Made by a program: the position numbers and the translations under genes. This document shows positions 36,503 through 48,168 of a stretch of 64,000 nt of DNA, in pieces (position 1 is the first letter of the stretch; each line of letters opens with the position of its first letter). The stretch lies in contig CM066201.1 in NCBI GenBank assembly GCA_033675215.1, forward strand, positions 15,376,001 to 15,440,000. Reading direction: 5' to 3'. The notes under the pieces are model-generated. The model did not search any database and had not been told where the DNA came from. It saw nothing but the letters and a program-made list of their open reading frames with translations. The stretch comes from Rhodiola kirilowii (lineage: Eukaryota > Streptophyta > Magnoliopsida > Saxifragales > Crassulaceae).

Positions 36503-39500
36503 TGTCGCCGAAAGAGTGAGGAAGGAACGATTATGCCACGCCGCTGATTTAGGGTTTGAGGGAGAGCGAGAGAGTGAACTACAGCGACTGAGACAGATAG
36601 ATTTTTCAAATCAAGTACCGGCTTTCCAAATTCCCAAAACTGTCTTCGATAAAATCTCTTCTTTCCTCATAACGGCACGAAACAAATCTCTAAAATATTT
36701 TAAAATATTGAACCTCTTAAGTCCACCTTCTGTTCCAACTCACTTTCTAAAGTGGTCCATCCAACTGTTTTGCTGGAGTTCTGCCTCTAACGAACCACTT
36801 CCTGGAACACTTCAGTGTTTGACGACACATAGACCCAAGGAGGATCTGAGTGTCTCAAACTGTGCAGTATCTAGCGGTTTGGTGAAGATATCGGCCAATT
36901 GCTTGTCCGTTGTAACATGCTTTAGAGTGACCACCTTCTGTTCAACCAATTCTCTGATGAAGTGATGTCTGATGTCTATGTGCTTCATTCTGGAGTGCTG
37001 TACTGGGTTCTTCGATATGTTGATTGCACTCATACTATCACAGTACAGGGTCATCTCCTTCTGTTCCACTCCGTATTCAGACAACATTTGTTTCATCCAC
37101 AGCAGTTGAGTGCAACAACTTCCTGCAGCGATATACTATGCTTCGGCCGTCGAGAGCGAGATGCTGTTTTGCTTTTTACTGAACCAGGAAACTAGGTTAT
37201 TTCCCAAGAAGAAACAACCTCCAGATGTGCTCTTCTGATCTTCAGCATTTCCTGCCCAGTCAGCGTCACAGTAACCAACCAGATAAGGATTAGTGTCTTT
37301 GGTATACTAGATTCCAAAGTCCACAGTTCCGCATACATATATTATAATCCTTTTCACTTGCAGAAGATGACTTTCTTTCGGATCTGCCTGGTACCTTGCA
37401 CATACTCCCACTTCACCGCTATATCCGGTCTGCTAGCTGTCAAGTAGAAGAGACTCCCAATCATACTCCTGTACATTGTTTGGTCGACCTTCGTTCCAGC
37501 ATCGTCTTTGGTGATTTTCAAGTGAGTAGCAGCTGGCGTTTTTTTGTGACTTGCCTTCTCAAGATCAAATTTCTTTATCAAGTTCTTGGCATACTTGCTC
37601 TGTGATATGAAGATCCCATCATCCTTCTGAATCACCTGGAGTCCCTGAAAGTAGTTAATCTCTCTAACCATGCTCATCTTGAACTCTTTCTGCATCTGTT
37701 GATCCACCAGCGTCTGGGTGTTGGAACCGAACACAATATCGTCAATATAGATCTGTGCAATAATAAAATCTGACCTTTTGTGCTTCACAAATAGGGTCGT
37801 GTCTACTCCCCCTCAAACATAGCCATGGTTGACGAGAAATACGGTGAGACGCTCATACCATGCTCAGGGCGCCTGCTTGAGACCGTACAGTGCCTTCTTC
37901 AGTCGATACACACGATTTATGATATGACATGCAGTATTCAAAGCTTCGGACCAGAACTTCAGAGGAATCTTCTTGGCATGTATCATCACGCGAGCCATCT
38001 TCTGAATGGTATGATTTTTGCGCTCCACCACTCCATTCTGCTGGGGTGTGATGACACATGCAAAACTGATGGGCTATTCCATGATCTGCACAGTAGGTGA
38101 CCAAAGTGGAATTCTTAAATTCTGTGTCGTTGTCACTCCTGATGCTCACCAGGTGTTCTCCTTTGTCCTCCCTTTCTCTTTGAAGTAATGTGGCAAGTTG
38201 AATAAACTGTTGTGCTGCCTCCATCTTATCACGAAGAAATCTAGTCCAAATGAATCGGGTGTAGTTGTCCACACACACCAGAACGTATTTCTTGCCGCCA
38301 TAGCTCTCAACTTGCATCGGACCCATCAGATCCATATGGATGAGTTCCAACGGTCTGCTAGTGCTGATTTGCGAGGTGTTGGGGTGCGAGGCCTTTGTTT
38401 GTTTCCCGATTTGGCAGTCTCCACAAATAACATCCTGATTGCCTGTCACAGAGGGCATTCCTTGGATAAGTCCAGCTGAGGAGAGCTTCTTCAAGGTCTT
38501 GAGATTCAGATGATCTAACCGCCTGTGCCATAGAGCCAACTTGTCTGCTTGACTAGTTAGACAGGCCGAAGCAGCAACAATTCCCTCAGTACCTATGAGG
38601 TAGCAATTGTTGGCTGCCCTGCTGCCTTTCATTAGAGTACCCCCTTCCTTATCTAGCACTTGGCATGAGTCGTGAGTGAATTTGACATGGTGTCCGCCGT
38701 CACACAATTGACTGATGCTGATAAGATTCACCTTCAGTCCTTCAACAAGGAGGGTGTCCTTGAGTATACGGAGATTCGGAACCTTCAATGTCCCACAGCC
38801 GATCACCTGACCCTTTCCACCATCTCCGAAAGTGACAATATGCCTTTTCATAACAGGTCGAATACGAGAGAGATATGAAGAGTTACCTGTCATATGGGCG
38901 GATCATCCACTGTCGAAATACCAACGATCTTTCTCCATGTGACTTGATGAGCTGAAGGCGACCATGCACACAGTCTGACTTGCCTTCGGTACCCAGACCA
39001 ATTTCATCCAAGGTTTAGTCCTTTGTTGGTACTCCCCGCGTTCAGCACGAAATAGTCGACACTTGGGTTTGATGTGTCCTATCTGGTAGCAGTACCAGCA
39101 TGTGCGTGAGTCACCCTTCTGCTTCGAGCAAGCATCGCGAGTCTTTCTCTGGTCAGTTGGGATTTTTCCTTTGGGCTGTTTCACCTTCTGTTCAGGATGA
39201 TGTTCAGGCACTGGTTTAGCTTTAAACAAAGATAGTACCTTTTGAGTTGCCTTCTTCTGTGTACCCCAAACCTCGATGTCTAGATTCCATCCTCTGAGCC
39301 TTGAGAATCTCATTTAAATTTTTAGAACCAGAGTTTAACATTCTTACCGACTATTTGAGCCGATTGAGCTCCTTCTCTGTGGTTGAGCGGTCCATCTGTT
39401 CAGATTCTAACTGAAGCTCTAGTGACTCTACTTTCTTCAGAAGGAACACCTCCTTGCGTTTCAGATAAGTAATTGTTTTCCTTAGACCTGCCATGCCTAC

Positions 39501-41248
39501 AGGATGAGTCTCACGATCTTTCTCCATGTCAACTTTCAGCGAAGAGACTGTACCCAGGAGTTCCATTTTCCGTGCAAGCAGACATGTCCTTTCCTGTTTC
39601 ATTTCAGTCAGATGAGTATTCAGCAAATCAACCTTACCTTGGAGTTCCAATTTTTGTGTGACCAGAATCTCAACCTCCTGCCACATTTTATCCTTCTCTA
39701 TAGTCAAGCTTGCAACTGTGTCATTCAGCTTTTTGTTGACCTTGATCAGCAGCAGCCACTTCTCATACAGCTCTTTGTAAGTTTCAGCAAGAGTTTCCTA
39801 TGTGAGTTCATCATCATCACTGTCTGTGGAATAGTCAGCTGGGTGTTCCAACTGAGAGGACATGTCTTCAATGGCTTTGTTGCATTCTCCTAGGGTTGCG
39901 ACAAACGCCACGAAGTTGGTTGTTTCACTGCCTTCCTTTTCATCTGACTCACTGTCGCTGAAGTTTGCTACCATTGCCTTTTCTTCTTGAGGGTATATGC
40001 ACATTCTGCTTGGATGTGACCGAAACCCCGGCATTCACGGCACTAAATCTCCAGCCCCTTCTCAGTTGAATCCTGCTTCTTTTCACTCGTCCTTGTCTTG
40101 CCTGTTTTCCAATTTTCGAAATTTCTTGAGGATAACTGACTTTTCTGTAGGCCACGTTTGTTGATTTTTCAAACCATCCTGCCAAAATTCAGAGCCACCA
40201 TCGCCAGTTGCTCAGTGGTGCAGTCAGTCTCGGGCATATCTTCGGACGTTTCTGCTTTTAGGTTATTTCCCTTTCCCTCTCTGGGTTGGACTTCGTGATT
40301 CATCTCGTAAGTTCTGAGAGAACCCATGAGCTTGTCCAGTTTCAGCTTGGAGATATCATGCATCTCCTCAATGGCAGTAACCTTTATGGCAAATCTCGGA
40401 GGAAGCGATCTTAACACTTTACTGGCCATTCTTTCTTCGTCAATCGGTTTTCCCAGTGCAGCAGCCTCATTTGACAAATCCATAACTCTAGCGTTGAACT
40501 CAGGGATGGTTTCACTGTCCTTCATCTTCATCTCCTCGAACTTTGTGGTCACAATCTGCATTCACGAATTGCAAACTTTGTCCGTGCCTTCATACGCTGT
40601 TTGGAGAATATCTCAGGCCTCCTTTGCCACTTTATAGTTGATGATCATCTTCAGCACGTTTTCATCTACCCCAGAGAAGATTGCATTCATAGCCTTTGAG
40701 TTTCCCATAGACGCTTTTTCATCCGCCTCGGTCCATAGAGCTTCTGGTTTCGGGACCGCTTCTCCCGTGAGATTTTCCATCATGGGTTCAGTCCATCCAG
40801 TCAGGACTGCTGATGGGGCATATTTATATGACTCGTTGAATCAGTTAAACCCACCAAATTAGACAATTTATCTTGACATCTTTCACTTGTTAGTCCCATT
40901 TTACTCTACAGGCTATGTTGAGGTTTAGGGAAGAAACCAGCTTAAAAGAGGAGTTTTATGCCAGAAACAAATTACAAGTTGATCGGGCCAGTCTGTGACC
41001 GAGGGACCCAGTCAGCGCCCGAGAAAGCCCCAGGCATGGCGGAGCTTCAGTACCGGGCCGCGACCGAGAAATACCGGGTCGCGTCCCAGGTCGATATCCG
41101 AGCGATCTCGGCTGAGGCCCGAGAGTCAACACCGAATAAATAAGGGTGCGCCCCAGAACAGTGCCAGGCATCACTGCTGTGTGCTCGCAGGCGCGCTGAG
41201 GTTCATAACCGAGGAATGCCGAGCGCATCCGAGATAGGCGCCCGAGCG

Positions 41249-42731
41249 TGACAGAACCGCTCGTCGTCAAAGCGATTTGTGCAAATAAATTTATAATAGT
41301 CCGCTACTCGCAACTATACTACTGGGTAGTACTTGGTAAGTAGGGGTCGAACCCAAGGGAACCAGGGGAATAATTGTTCTTTAGGGGGATTACGCAGCGT
41401 GGGAGCGTGTTTAAAGTCGGTTGGTTTTAAAGCTACCAGCTATTTTGATTGATTGATTGATTGGTTGGTTGATTTTAATACTGGAAAGTAAATTACTATT
41501 TTAATGATTAAGAGAAATGTTCGGTTTCAGGGGACTTGTATTATATCCTGTTTATCATTGACCTTTAGTGAGTCATCTAAGTATTCAAACGGTGAATCGA
41601 GGCTAGTTACTGCTCAAGACTTGCAACACCGGTTTAAAGCAACTCCTGTTCTATTTCAGTCTAGCGCCAATACCCTAAGGTATGCTAGCCTGGGTGCATC
41701 CACCTTATCTCACAGTTACGCTCGACCAGATGGGATTTAGGATGAGTCGAACTCCTCAGATAGCTTTGCTTGTTACAGCTTCCACTACCTGAGTATGATC
41801 ACGAATTCCCACAGAAGAGCTTTGCTTGTTACAGCATCCACTCAACCTTGGAAACTCTGACTATATATGGCACATAGAACAAGTTTTGAATACTAAGACT
41901 ATACACTAAGTTAATAGTCTTAAAACATTTTATAATATAAGTGTGCCCCTTAGACCGAACTACTAGTTTAGCTACTATTCATCACGCTAAACATTATACT
42001 AAGGGATTAAAGACAACAGTTAAATAAATACTGAAAGTAATACTTACAACCGTTGAAGCGCCAAGGGAGCTTTCCTTTATTTCCAAAGCAAAATTACAAC
42101 TTACAAATATTACAACTTCTAGAGAGAGAATTGAATTATGGATTTGGTGTGTGAAATGAGGAGGAGGAGCTCCTCCTTTTATAGCCAAAATGGGAGGAGA
42201 TGGGTGGTGGAGATGGATGCACATGTCTTTTGATTCAAGGGAGGAGAAGAGGAGGAAGGAGGAGGTGCCATGTGGAGGAGCAAAAAGCCGCCGGTCACCA
42301 TGGGTGGAGGAGCCGCCGGTTGCCGGTGGTGGAAGGGGGAGGAGCTCCTCCTTTGGCCACCACTTCTCCAAGTGGTCGGTCATCTTGCCCAAATGTGAGA
42401 TTTGTACAGTTTTGTGCAGTCTTTTCACAAAACTGTCAATGTGTTTCTTCCCCGGGCTGTCTTGACTCCACTCCTGATTCCTCTGATTAATTTATTCTGG
42501 TCAATTTAACGTCAGGATCCTTGATATTTCTTCAGTCGGCATATGATCTTGACCTTGGATTGACTCTTGTTATCTTTTTAGCTTAAAATCCTCTCCTTAG
42601 CATGTTTTCACTTCAGTCTCTAAAATGCCCTGTAGAAATATATCGGGACTAACACACAGCAGTTAGATAGACAAACAGTCTAATTTGGGGGGTTTTACTG
42701 TGTTTCTGACTCGTATAACTTTGGTCCATCA
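41249..42731 (-). repeat. Left (3') LTR of element Y
   Basis: About 1.48 kb. In plus orientation it begins TGACAGAACCGCTCG, has a GATT/GGTT microsatellite near 41440-41475, GTTAC-core motifs (41606-41832), a minus-strand TATA box near 42180 and GCCGCCGGT words near 42288-42325. It ends GGTCCATCA. Confidence 0.92.
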
Positions 42732-43854
42732 GATTACCCCCCACTTTTAGTTGTTCGTCCCGAACAATGCTATTAAAGGGCGTAAGTTCTAAGTTTGGCT
42801 TTGGAATATGAAAATTAGACTGTGGTACTCGATCTATCCTAATTCATGCATTGCTTACTTATTTCCAAATTAAACTGCGTAAATAAATAGAAGAAACTTA
42901 ATACTTGTACCTCCGTGCTGAGATGCAAATTATATTGGATGTCTCGGGAGATAGCCCTTTTTAGGCTCCTGGACTGCAATCTTGGGATCGTCTCTTACTA
43001 TATGGTTTTTTGGTAGCTTTCTCTAGCACATGATTCGATTCGGGTTTCAGTGAGTTGAGCCTTCTTGATTTTCTTCTTTGGCGAGGGACTGCTTTTTTGT
43101 TGTAGTGAATCGGCCTTTGGCCTTTGATTTGACTTTTTTGAGTGCTTCACTTTTGCTCGGTTAAAACCTTCACAATTTTGGGCCTTTGGCCTCTTTTGAT
43201 TTTCTTCATTGAGCTTTTCGCCTTTTTGTGACTGCTAGTCCATTTTCTCGAGCCTTTTTGGGAGGTCCAATCATCGCCCGCAAGCCTATGGAAATACCTC
43301 CCCGCTCCTCTCGTCTTTGTCGTTTTGCGCGGGTCAAGATGAGGGTCGCTCATCTATTTTCTCGGCTATTTTGACTAGAGAGAGGACGGTCTGATTCCCA
43401 TCCTCGCCTTTGCATAGATGCTTTTTGGCGGAGTTGACTTCAATTATTCACTGAAAACCCGAAGTGCAGCCTCCACTGACTTCGAAAACCATATAGTTTG
43501 ATCTGATCCTTTGATTGCTTGCCAAGCCTCTCTAGGGCAGTTTATATCAACTCCACATCCCTAGTTATCTCAGCACAAAGGACAAATGGAAAGTTACATT
43601 CTAAGTTTTTAAACAGTTGAATTTTCACAAGGTTAATGCATGAATTATGATTTATCTTTTTCACATTCTTAAGTTCTTATTTTCAAAAAGGTACTTATTA
43701 AAAAAGAAAAACAGCTGCATATTATTTATGTACATAGGTGGTTCTCACCCCCCACTTTTGAACGAAGGCGTGCCTTAGTTCAAAAGTCATGCAAGCTTAA
43801 AACTAAGTACTGAATTTAAATGATAGAAATTAAAGTGCGGAAAAGTAAGATAGT

Positions 43855-43872
43855 GTCGGGTTACCTCCCGAC
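43855..43872 (-). other. Conserved hairpin after gag, element Y
   Basis: GTCGGG-AGGTAA-CCCGAC on the minus strand, identical to the T and W hairpins and placed just beyond the gag tail. Confidence 0.75.
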
Positions 43873-43914
43873 CAGTGCACTTGTTTAACGTCGTTGGCTC
43901 GACGATATCTCGTT

Positions 43915-45060
43915 GTGGATTACTGGTTTGGGTCCCATGGGTGGCTGAGGTCAAACTTCTTGATTCCACCGACTTTGATTCTTGCGGTCAGTCTTCCTGA
44001 TTTTTTAGCAGATGACGGGTTCGGGTCCAGTTCTGATTGTATCTCCTTCCAACGTCTCTGAGAAGGCGAGGGACCTTTCACTATCAGCTTCTTGAACTGG
44101 GTGTTCTCCTGTTTAGGGCTGCCTTGTCCAGTCATGGCGAAAGCGTGCTCCATGTAGGAGTCATTCTGCTCAGGCCCTTTTCCCATCCGCTTTTCAGCCT
44201 CTTCTTGGATCGCATAGTTCGCTGCGACTTGCTCATTGATCAAGGGGAAAAGTCCTCATGAGGCTTGGTTCTGCCTCGTAATGTTGGTTCGTGAAGAACT
44301 GATCGTAGATAGTCTCAGCTGTCTGGGTAATGATAGTCGGGTATGGAATAGGCAGTTTGTCGGTGGTATTCTGGACTTCTACTTCGTTGCTTCCGGTGCT
44401 TTCCATGTCTGATTCCTCGGATGGTTCGGGAGTCTCTTCTGACGGCTTGGTGGTTTCTTCTTTGTCAGCCTCAGGGTCAGCTTCTTCTGTCTGCATTTCC
44501 TCGTCAGTGTGGGGAACTCGTCTTGTGGCAGCGGCTAGGCCAGTTATCAGGTACCAAATGTCTGCAATGGTGAGGTTAGCGGCAGACCTTCTCATAGCTT
44601 CGTTAACTCTTCCCAGCTCTTCGGCCCTCATCCCACGAAGAAATTTTTGGAGAAGTATTTTCTTCGTAAATCCATGGTGCGGACAGCTTGAGACGATGGC
44701 ATCGAATTTTATGTAGTATTCGTCCAAAGTTTCATCCCGGGATTGTTGAAGGTTCAGGATCTTCTCGCGGGTTTCTTGGCGTAAAGATGGTGGGGAAAAT
44801 TCTTTCAGGAACGGAACGCAGAGGTCTACGAAACGTTCTGCACTGTAAGCGGTGGATGTGTAGTACCATATCGTGGCGAAGTCAGTTAGAGAGAATTTGA
44901 AGCATTTCAGCTTAAACTCCTCTAATACTTCGTTCTCCGGTTTGATGTTGTGGCAGACTTGGTGGAAGTTTCGGCAGTGCTGTACAGGGTCTTCTCCTTC
45001 CGTTCCTCCGAACAGGGGCAGAAATCGCATTGTCCATGCATGCGTAACGGGTAGTGTCAT
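43915..45060 (-). pseudogene. Gag-like coding region of element Y
   Basis: Read from the ATG at 45060 (MTLPVTHAWTMRFLPLFGG). It shows EDPVQHCRNFHQVCHNIKPE, FKFSLTDFATIWYY, FLKEFSPPSLRQETREKI, a CPHHGF motif and FLRGMRAEELGRVNEAMRR. An acidic Glu/Thr/Pro-rich stretch follows, with a basic tail ending KFDLSHPWDPNQ. The gag is homologous to T. The terminal KFDLSHPWDPNQ is identical to the end of the W protein. No zinc knuckle, protease or polymerase is present. It has about one break. Confidence 0.85.
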
Positions 45061-45117
45061 AGAGAGATGAACAGAAAAGAAAAAGGTGAGGGAAGAACAG
45101 TTATCCGATGACCAGTT

Positions 45118-45134
45118 CCCCGGCAACGGCGCCA
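45118..45134 (-). other. Primer-binding site (tRNA-Asp type) of Y
   Basis: The minus strand reads TGGCGCCGTTGCCGGGG three bases inside the right LTR. Confidence 0.87.
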
Positions 45135-45137
45135 ATT

Positions 45138-46616
45138 TGACAGAACCGCTCGTCGTCAAAGCGATTTGTGCAAATAAATTTATAATAGTCCGCTACTCGC
45201 AACTATACTACTGGGTAGTACTTGGTAAGTAGGGGTCGAACCCAAGGGAACCAGGGGAAATTCGGGGGGATTACGCAGCGTGGGAGCGTGTTTAAAGTCG
45301 GTCGGTTGGTTTTAAAGCTACCAGCTATTTTGATTGATTGATTGATTGGTTGGTTGATTTTAATACTGGAAAGTAAATTACTATTTTAATGATTAAGAGA
45401 AATGTTCAGTTTCAGGGGACTTGTATTATATCCTGTTTATCATTGACCTTTAGTGAGTCATCTAAGTATTCAAACGGTGAATCGAGGCTAGTTACTGCTC
45501 AAGACTTGCAACACCGGTTTAAAGCAACTCCTGTTCTATTTCAGTCTAGCGCCAATACCCTAAGGTATGCTAGCCTGGGTGCATCCACCTGATCTCACAG
45601 TTACGCTCGACCAGATGGGATTTAGGATGAGTCGAACTCCTCAGATAGCTTTGCTTGTTACAGCTTCCACTACCTGAGTATGATCACGAATTCCCACAGA
45701 AGAGCTTTGCTTGTTACAGCATCCACTCAACCTTGGAAACTCTGACTATATATGGCACATAGAACAAGTTTTGAATACTAAGACTATACACTAAGTTAAT
45801 AGTCTTAAAACATTTTATAATATAAGTGCGCCCCTTAGACCGAACTACTAGTTTAGCTACTATTCATCGCGCTAAACATTATACTAAGGGATTAAAGACA
45901 ACAGTTAAATAAATACTGAAAGTAATACTTACAACCGTTGAAGCGCCAAGGGAGCTTTCCTTTATTTCCAAAGCAAAATTACAACTTACAAATATTACAA
46001 CTTCTAGAGAGAGAAGTGAATTATGGATTTGGTGTGTGAAATGAGGAGGAGGAGCTCCTCCTTTTATAGCCAAAATGGGAGGAGATGGGTGGTGGAGATG
46101 GATGCACATGTCTTTTGATCCAAGGGAGGAGAAGAGGAGGAAGGAGGAGGTGCCATGTGGAGGAGCAAAAAGCCGCCGGTCACCATGGGTGGACGAGCCG
46201 CCGGTTGCCGGTGGTGGAAGGGGGAGGAGCTCCTCCTTTGGCCACCACTTCTCCAAGTGGTCGGTCATCTTGCCCAAATGTGAGTTTTGTACAGTTTTGT
46301 GCAGTCTTTTCACAAAACTGTCAATGTGTTTCTTCCCCGGGCTGTCTTGACTCCACTCCTGATTCCTCTGATTAATTTATTCTGGTCAATTTAACGTCAG
46401 GATCCTTGATATTTCTTCAGTCGGCATATGATCTTGACCTTGGATTGACTCTTGTTATCTTTTTAGCGTAAAATCCTCTCCTTAGCGTGTTTTCACTTCA
46501 GTCTCTAAAATGCCCTGTGGAAATATACCAGGACTAACACACAGCAGTTAGATAGACAAACAGTCTAATTTGGGGGGTTTTACTGTGTTTCTGACTCGTA
46601 TAACTTTGGTCCATCA
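45138..46616 (-). repeat. Right (5') LTR of element Y
   Basis: Almost identical to the left LTR of Y, with the GGTCGAACCC box at 45232-45243. Its outer end CCATCA is followed by gagcg. Confidence 0.92.
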
Positions 46617-48092
46617 GAGCGCATCCGAGACAGGCGCCCAAGCGCATCCGAGACAGGCGCCCGAGCGCATCCAAGACAGGCGCCCGAGCGCACCCGAGGC
46701 AAGCGCCCGGCCAAGCGCCCGGCCAAGCGCCTGAGTAGAACTTTTTCCGATCAAAACTCTGGCCAAGTTCCAGCTACTTGCTAGGTCCGGTGCCCTTTGG
46801 AAGCTACCAGCTCACAGAGCAGCTGGCCCTTGGAAGCAACTTGCTCAATGAGCAGCTGGCCCTTCGAAGCTTCCAACTCAATTTGCGGCTAACCCATGTG
46901 AAGAGGAAAGCCCCACAACTCACCACTTGGCACCAGCTTGCTTGTTACGGATTGCTTAAGGATGAAGGAAGCCATAAGAAGACCACACGCACCAGCTAGC
47001 TTAAAGACGGCTAGCCAATGAGAAGCATTACTTCTCCATGAAGCAACCGCCCACCCATGCCTATAAATAGAAGAGCTCCATCCCTTTCATAGTGTGGATT
47101 TTTTGTGACAACTTTAGAGAAACTTAGGAAGGGAAAACGAGAATTTGTGGGTCGAAAAACACTTGTAGAACTTTGCGCTAGCAATCAAAAGCTCAATTCT
47201 CCTCTACTCATTCTTGTTTACTTTTGATTCCAATGGTTATGATATTCACTCCCATGAGTATTCGTAGCTAAATTTCCATTCGGTCGAAGGAGTTCTTATA
47301 CTATGAAACCGTTCTAGACCATTGCTTTCATGTTGCTTTAATGTTCTAGCTAGTTCTTGTGCCTTCGGGGTGAACATAACAAGGAAGAGTGGATGCTTGA
47401 AATGGCAAAGCTCTTCCGAGTAGTTCATTCCCTCAATAGTTGCTTGGTTTGTTCGGAAATGAGGGATCAAGCGACTGCACTTAGGTTAATATACCTTGAA
47501 ATGGGGTATTAGCCTAGCTAGAATTAGTAAGCTTTGTCTTGAAATGGAAAAGCCGGAGGTACAAATGCTTGAAATGGCTTTGTTTGGAGTTATGTCTTGA
47601 AATGGAATAATTCACTCCCTAGAACATTTGGTTAAATCCTTGGAGGTCGATGATGAACGGGGACTTGATATAAGACTCCTAAGACCGGATTCCTTCTCTT
47701 AAAAAGAACCACCTTTTCATTACTTGCACTTTACTTTCTTGCACATTTCCTTATTGCCTTTATTTCCTAAAAGACTTGGACCTTCAAGCACTTTACATTT
47801 CTCGCACGTTTACTTCTTGTCTTTAATTTCCAAAGACTTGGACCTTCAAGCAATTTACTTCTCGCACATTTATTTTCAGTGATTTACCTTTCAAGTACTT
47901 ATTTTCATCACCAAACCACCACAAAAAAACCCCTATTGTCTTTTCTTTATTTATTACTTTTAAAACAACTGTTTCCAACCAACTTCCCTTGGGTTCGACC
48001 CCTACTTACCTCTTGCTATCATTAGTGAGCCATTAAAGTAGTGGAAAATATAAATGTAAATTTGCAGGTCACGACGACAGCCTGTCAAATTT

Positions 48093-48109
48093 TGGCGCCG
48101 TTGCCGGGG
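48093..48109 (+). other. Primer-binding site (tRNA-Asp type) of X
   Basis: TGGCGCCGTTGCCGGGG lies five bases after the LTR end, the same site as in T, Y and W. Confidence 0.88.
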
Positions 48110-48168
48110 AAGTTAGTGTATTGGATAGTTGTTCCTTTTCTTTTTTCTTTAGTTTTTGCTCGTTAACC

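Larger units (their letters stand above)
41249..46616 (-). mobile_element. Element Y: gag-only LTR element nested in X LTR
   Basis: LTRs at 41249-42731 and 45138-46616 flank a 2.4-kb interior. Perfect target duplications gagcg lie at 41244-41248 and 46617-46621. A tRNA-Asp-type primer site lies by the right LTR and a purine tract (minus AAAAGTGGGGGGTAAT) by the left. The only product is a gag-like protein. The LTRs differ at about 1% of sites by eye, so this is a young insertion. It has about one break in coding. Confidence 0.94.
40811..48087 (+). repeat. Left (5') LTR of X, split by element Y
   Basis: The LTR parts are 40811-41248 and 46622-48087, about 1.9 kb together. It starts TGATGGGGCATA and ends CCTGTCA. 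It contains a GC-rich array of GCATCCGAGACAGGCGCCC units into which Y inserted, a TATA box (CCTATAAATAG, near 47060), CTTGAAATGG motifs (47392-47590) and a GGGTTCGACCCC box (47991-48002). Confidence 0.9.

Noticed and set aside
42190-42490. Gly/Arg-rich frames near the TATA region of the Y and W LTRs (also 46075, 57007, 62375)
   Set aside because: They repeat with every LTR copy and reflect GGAGGAGG-rich U3 sequence, not genes.
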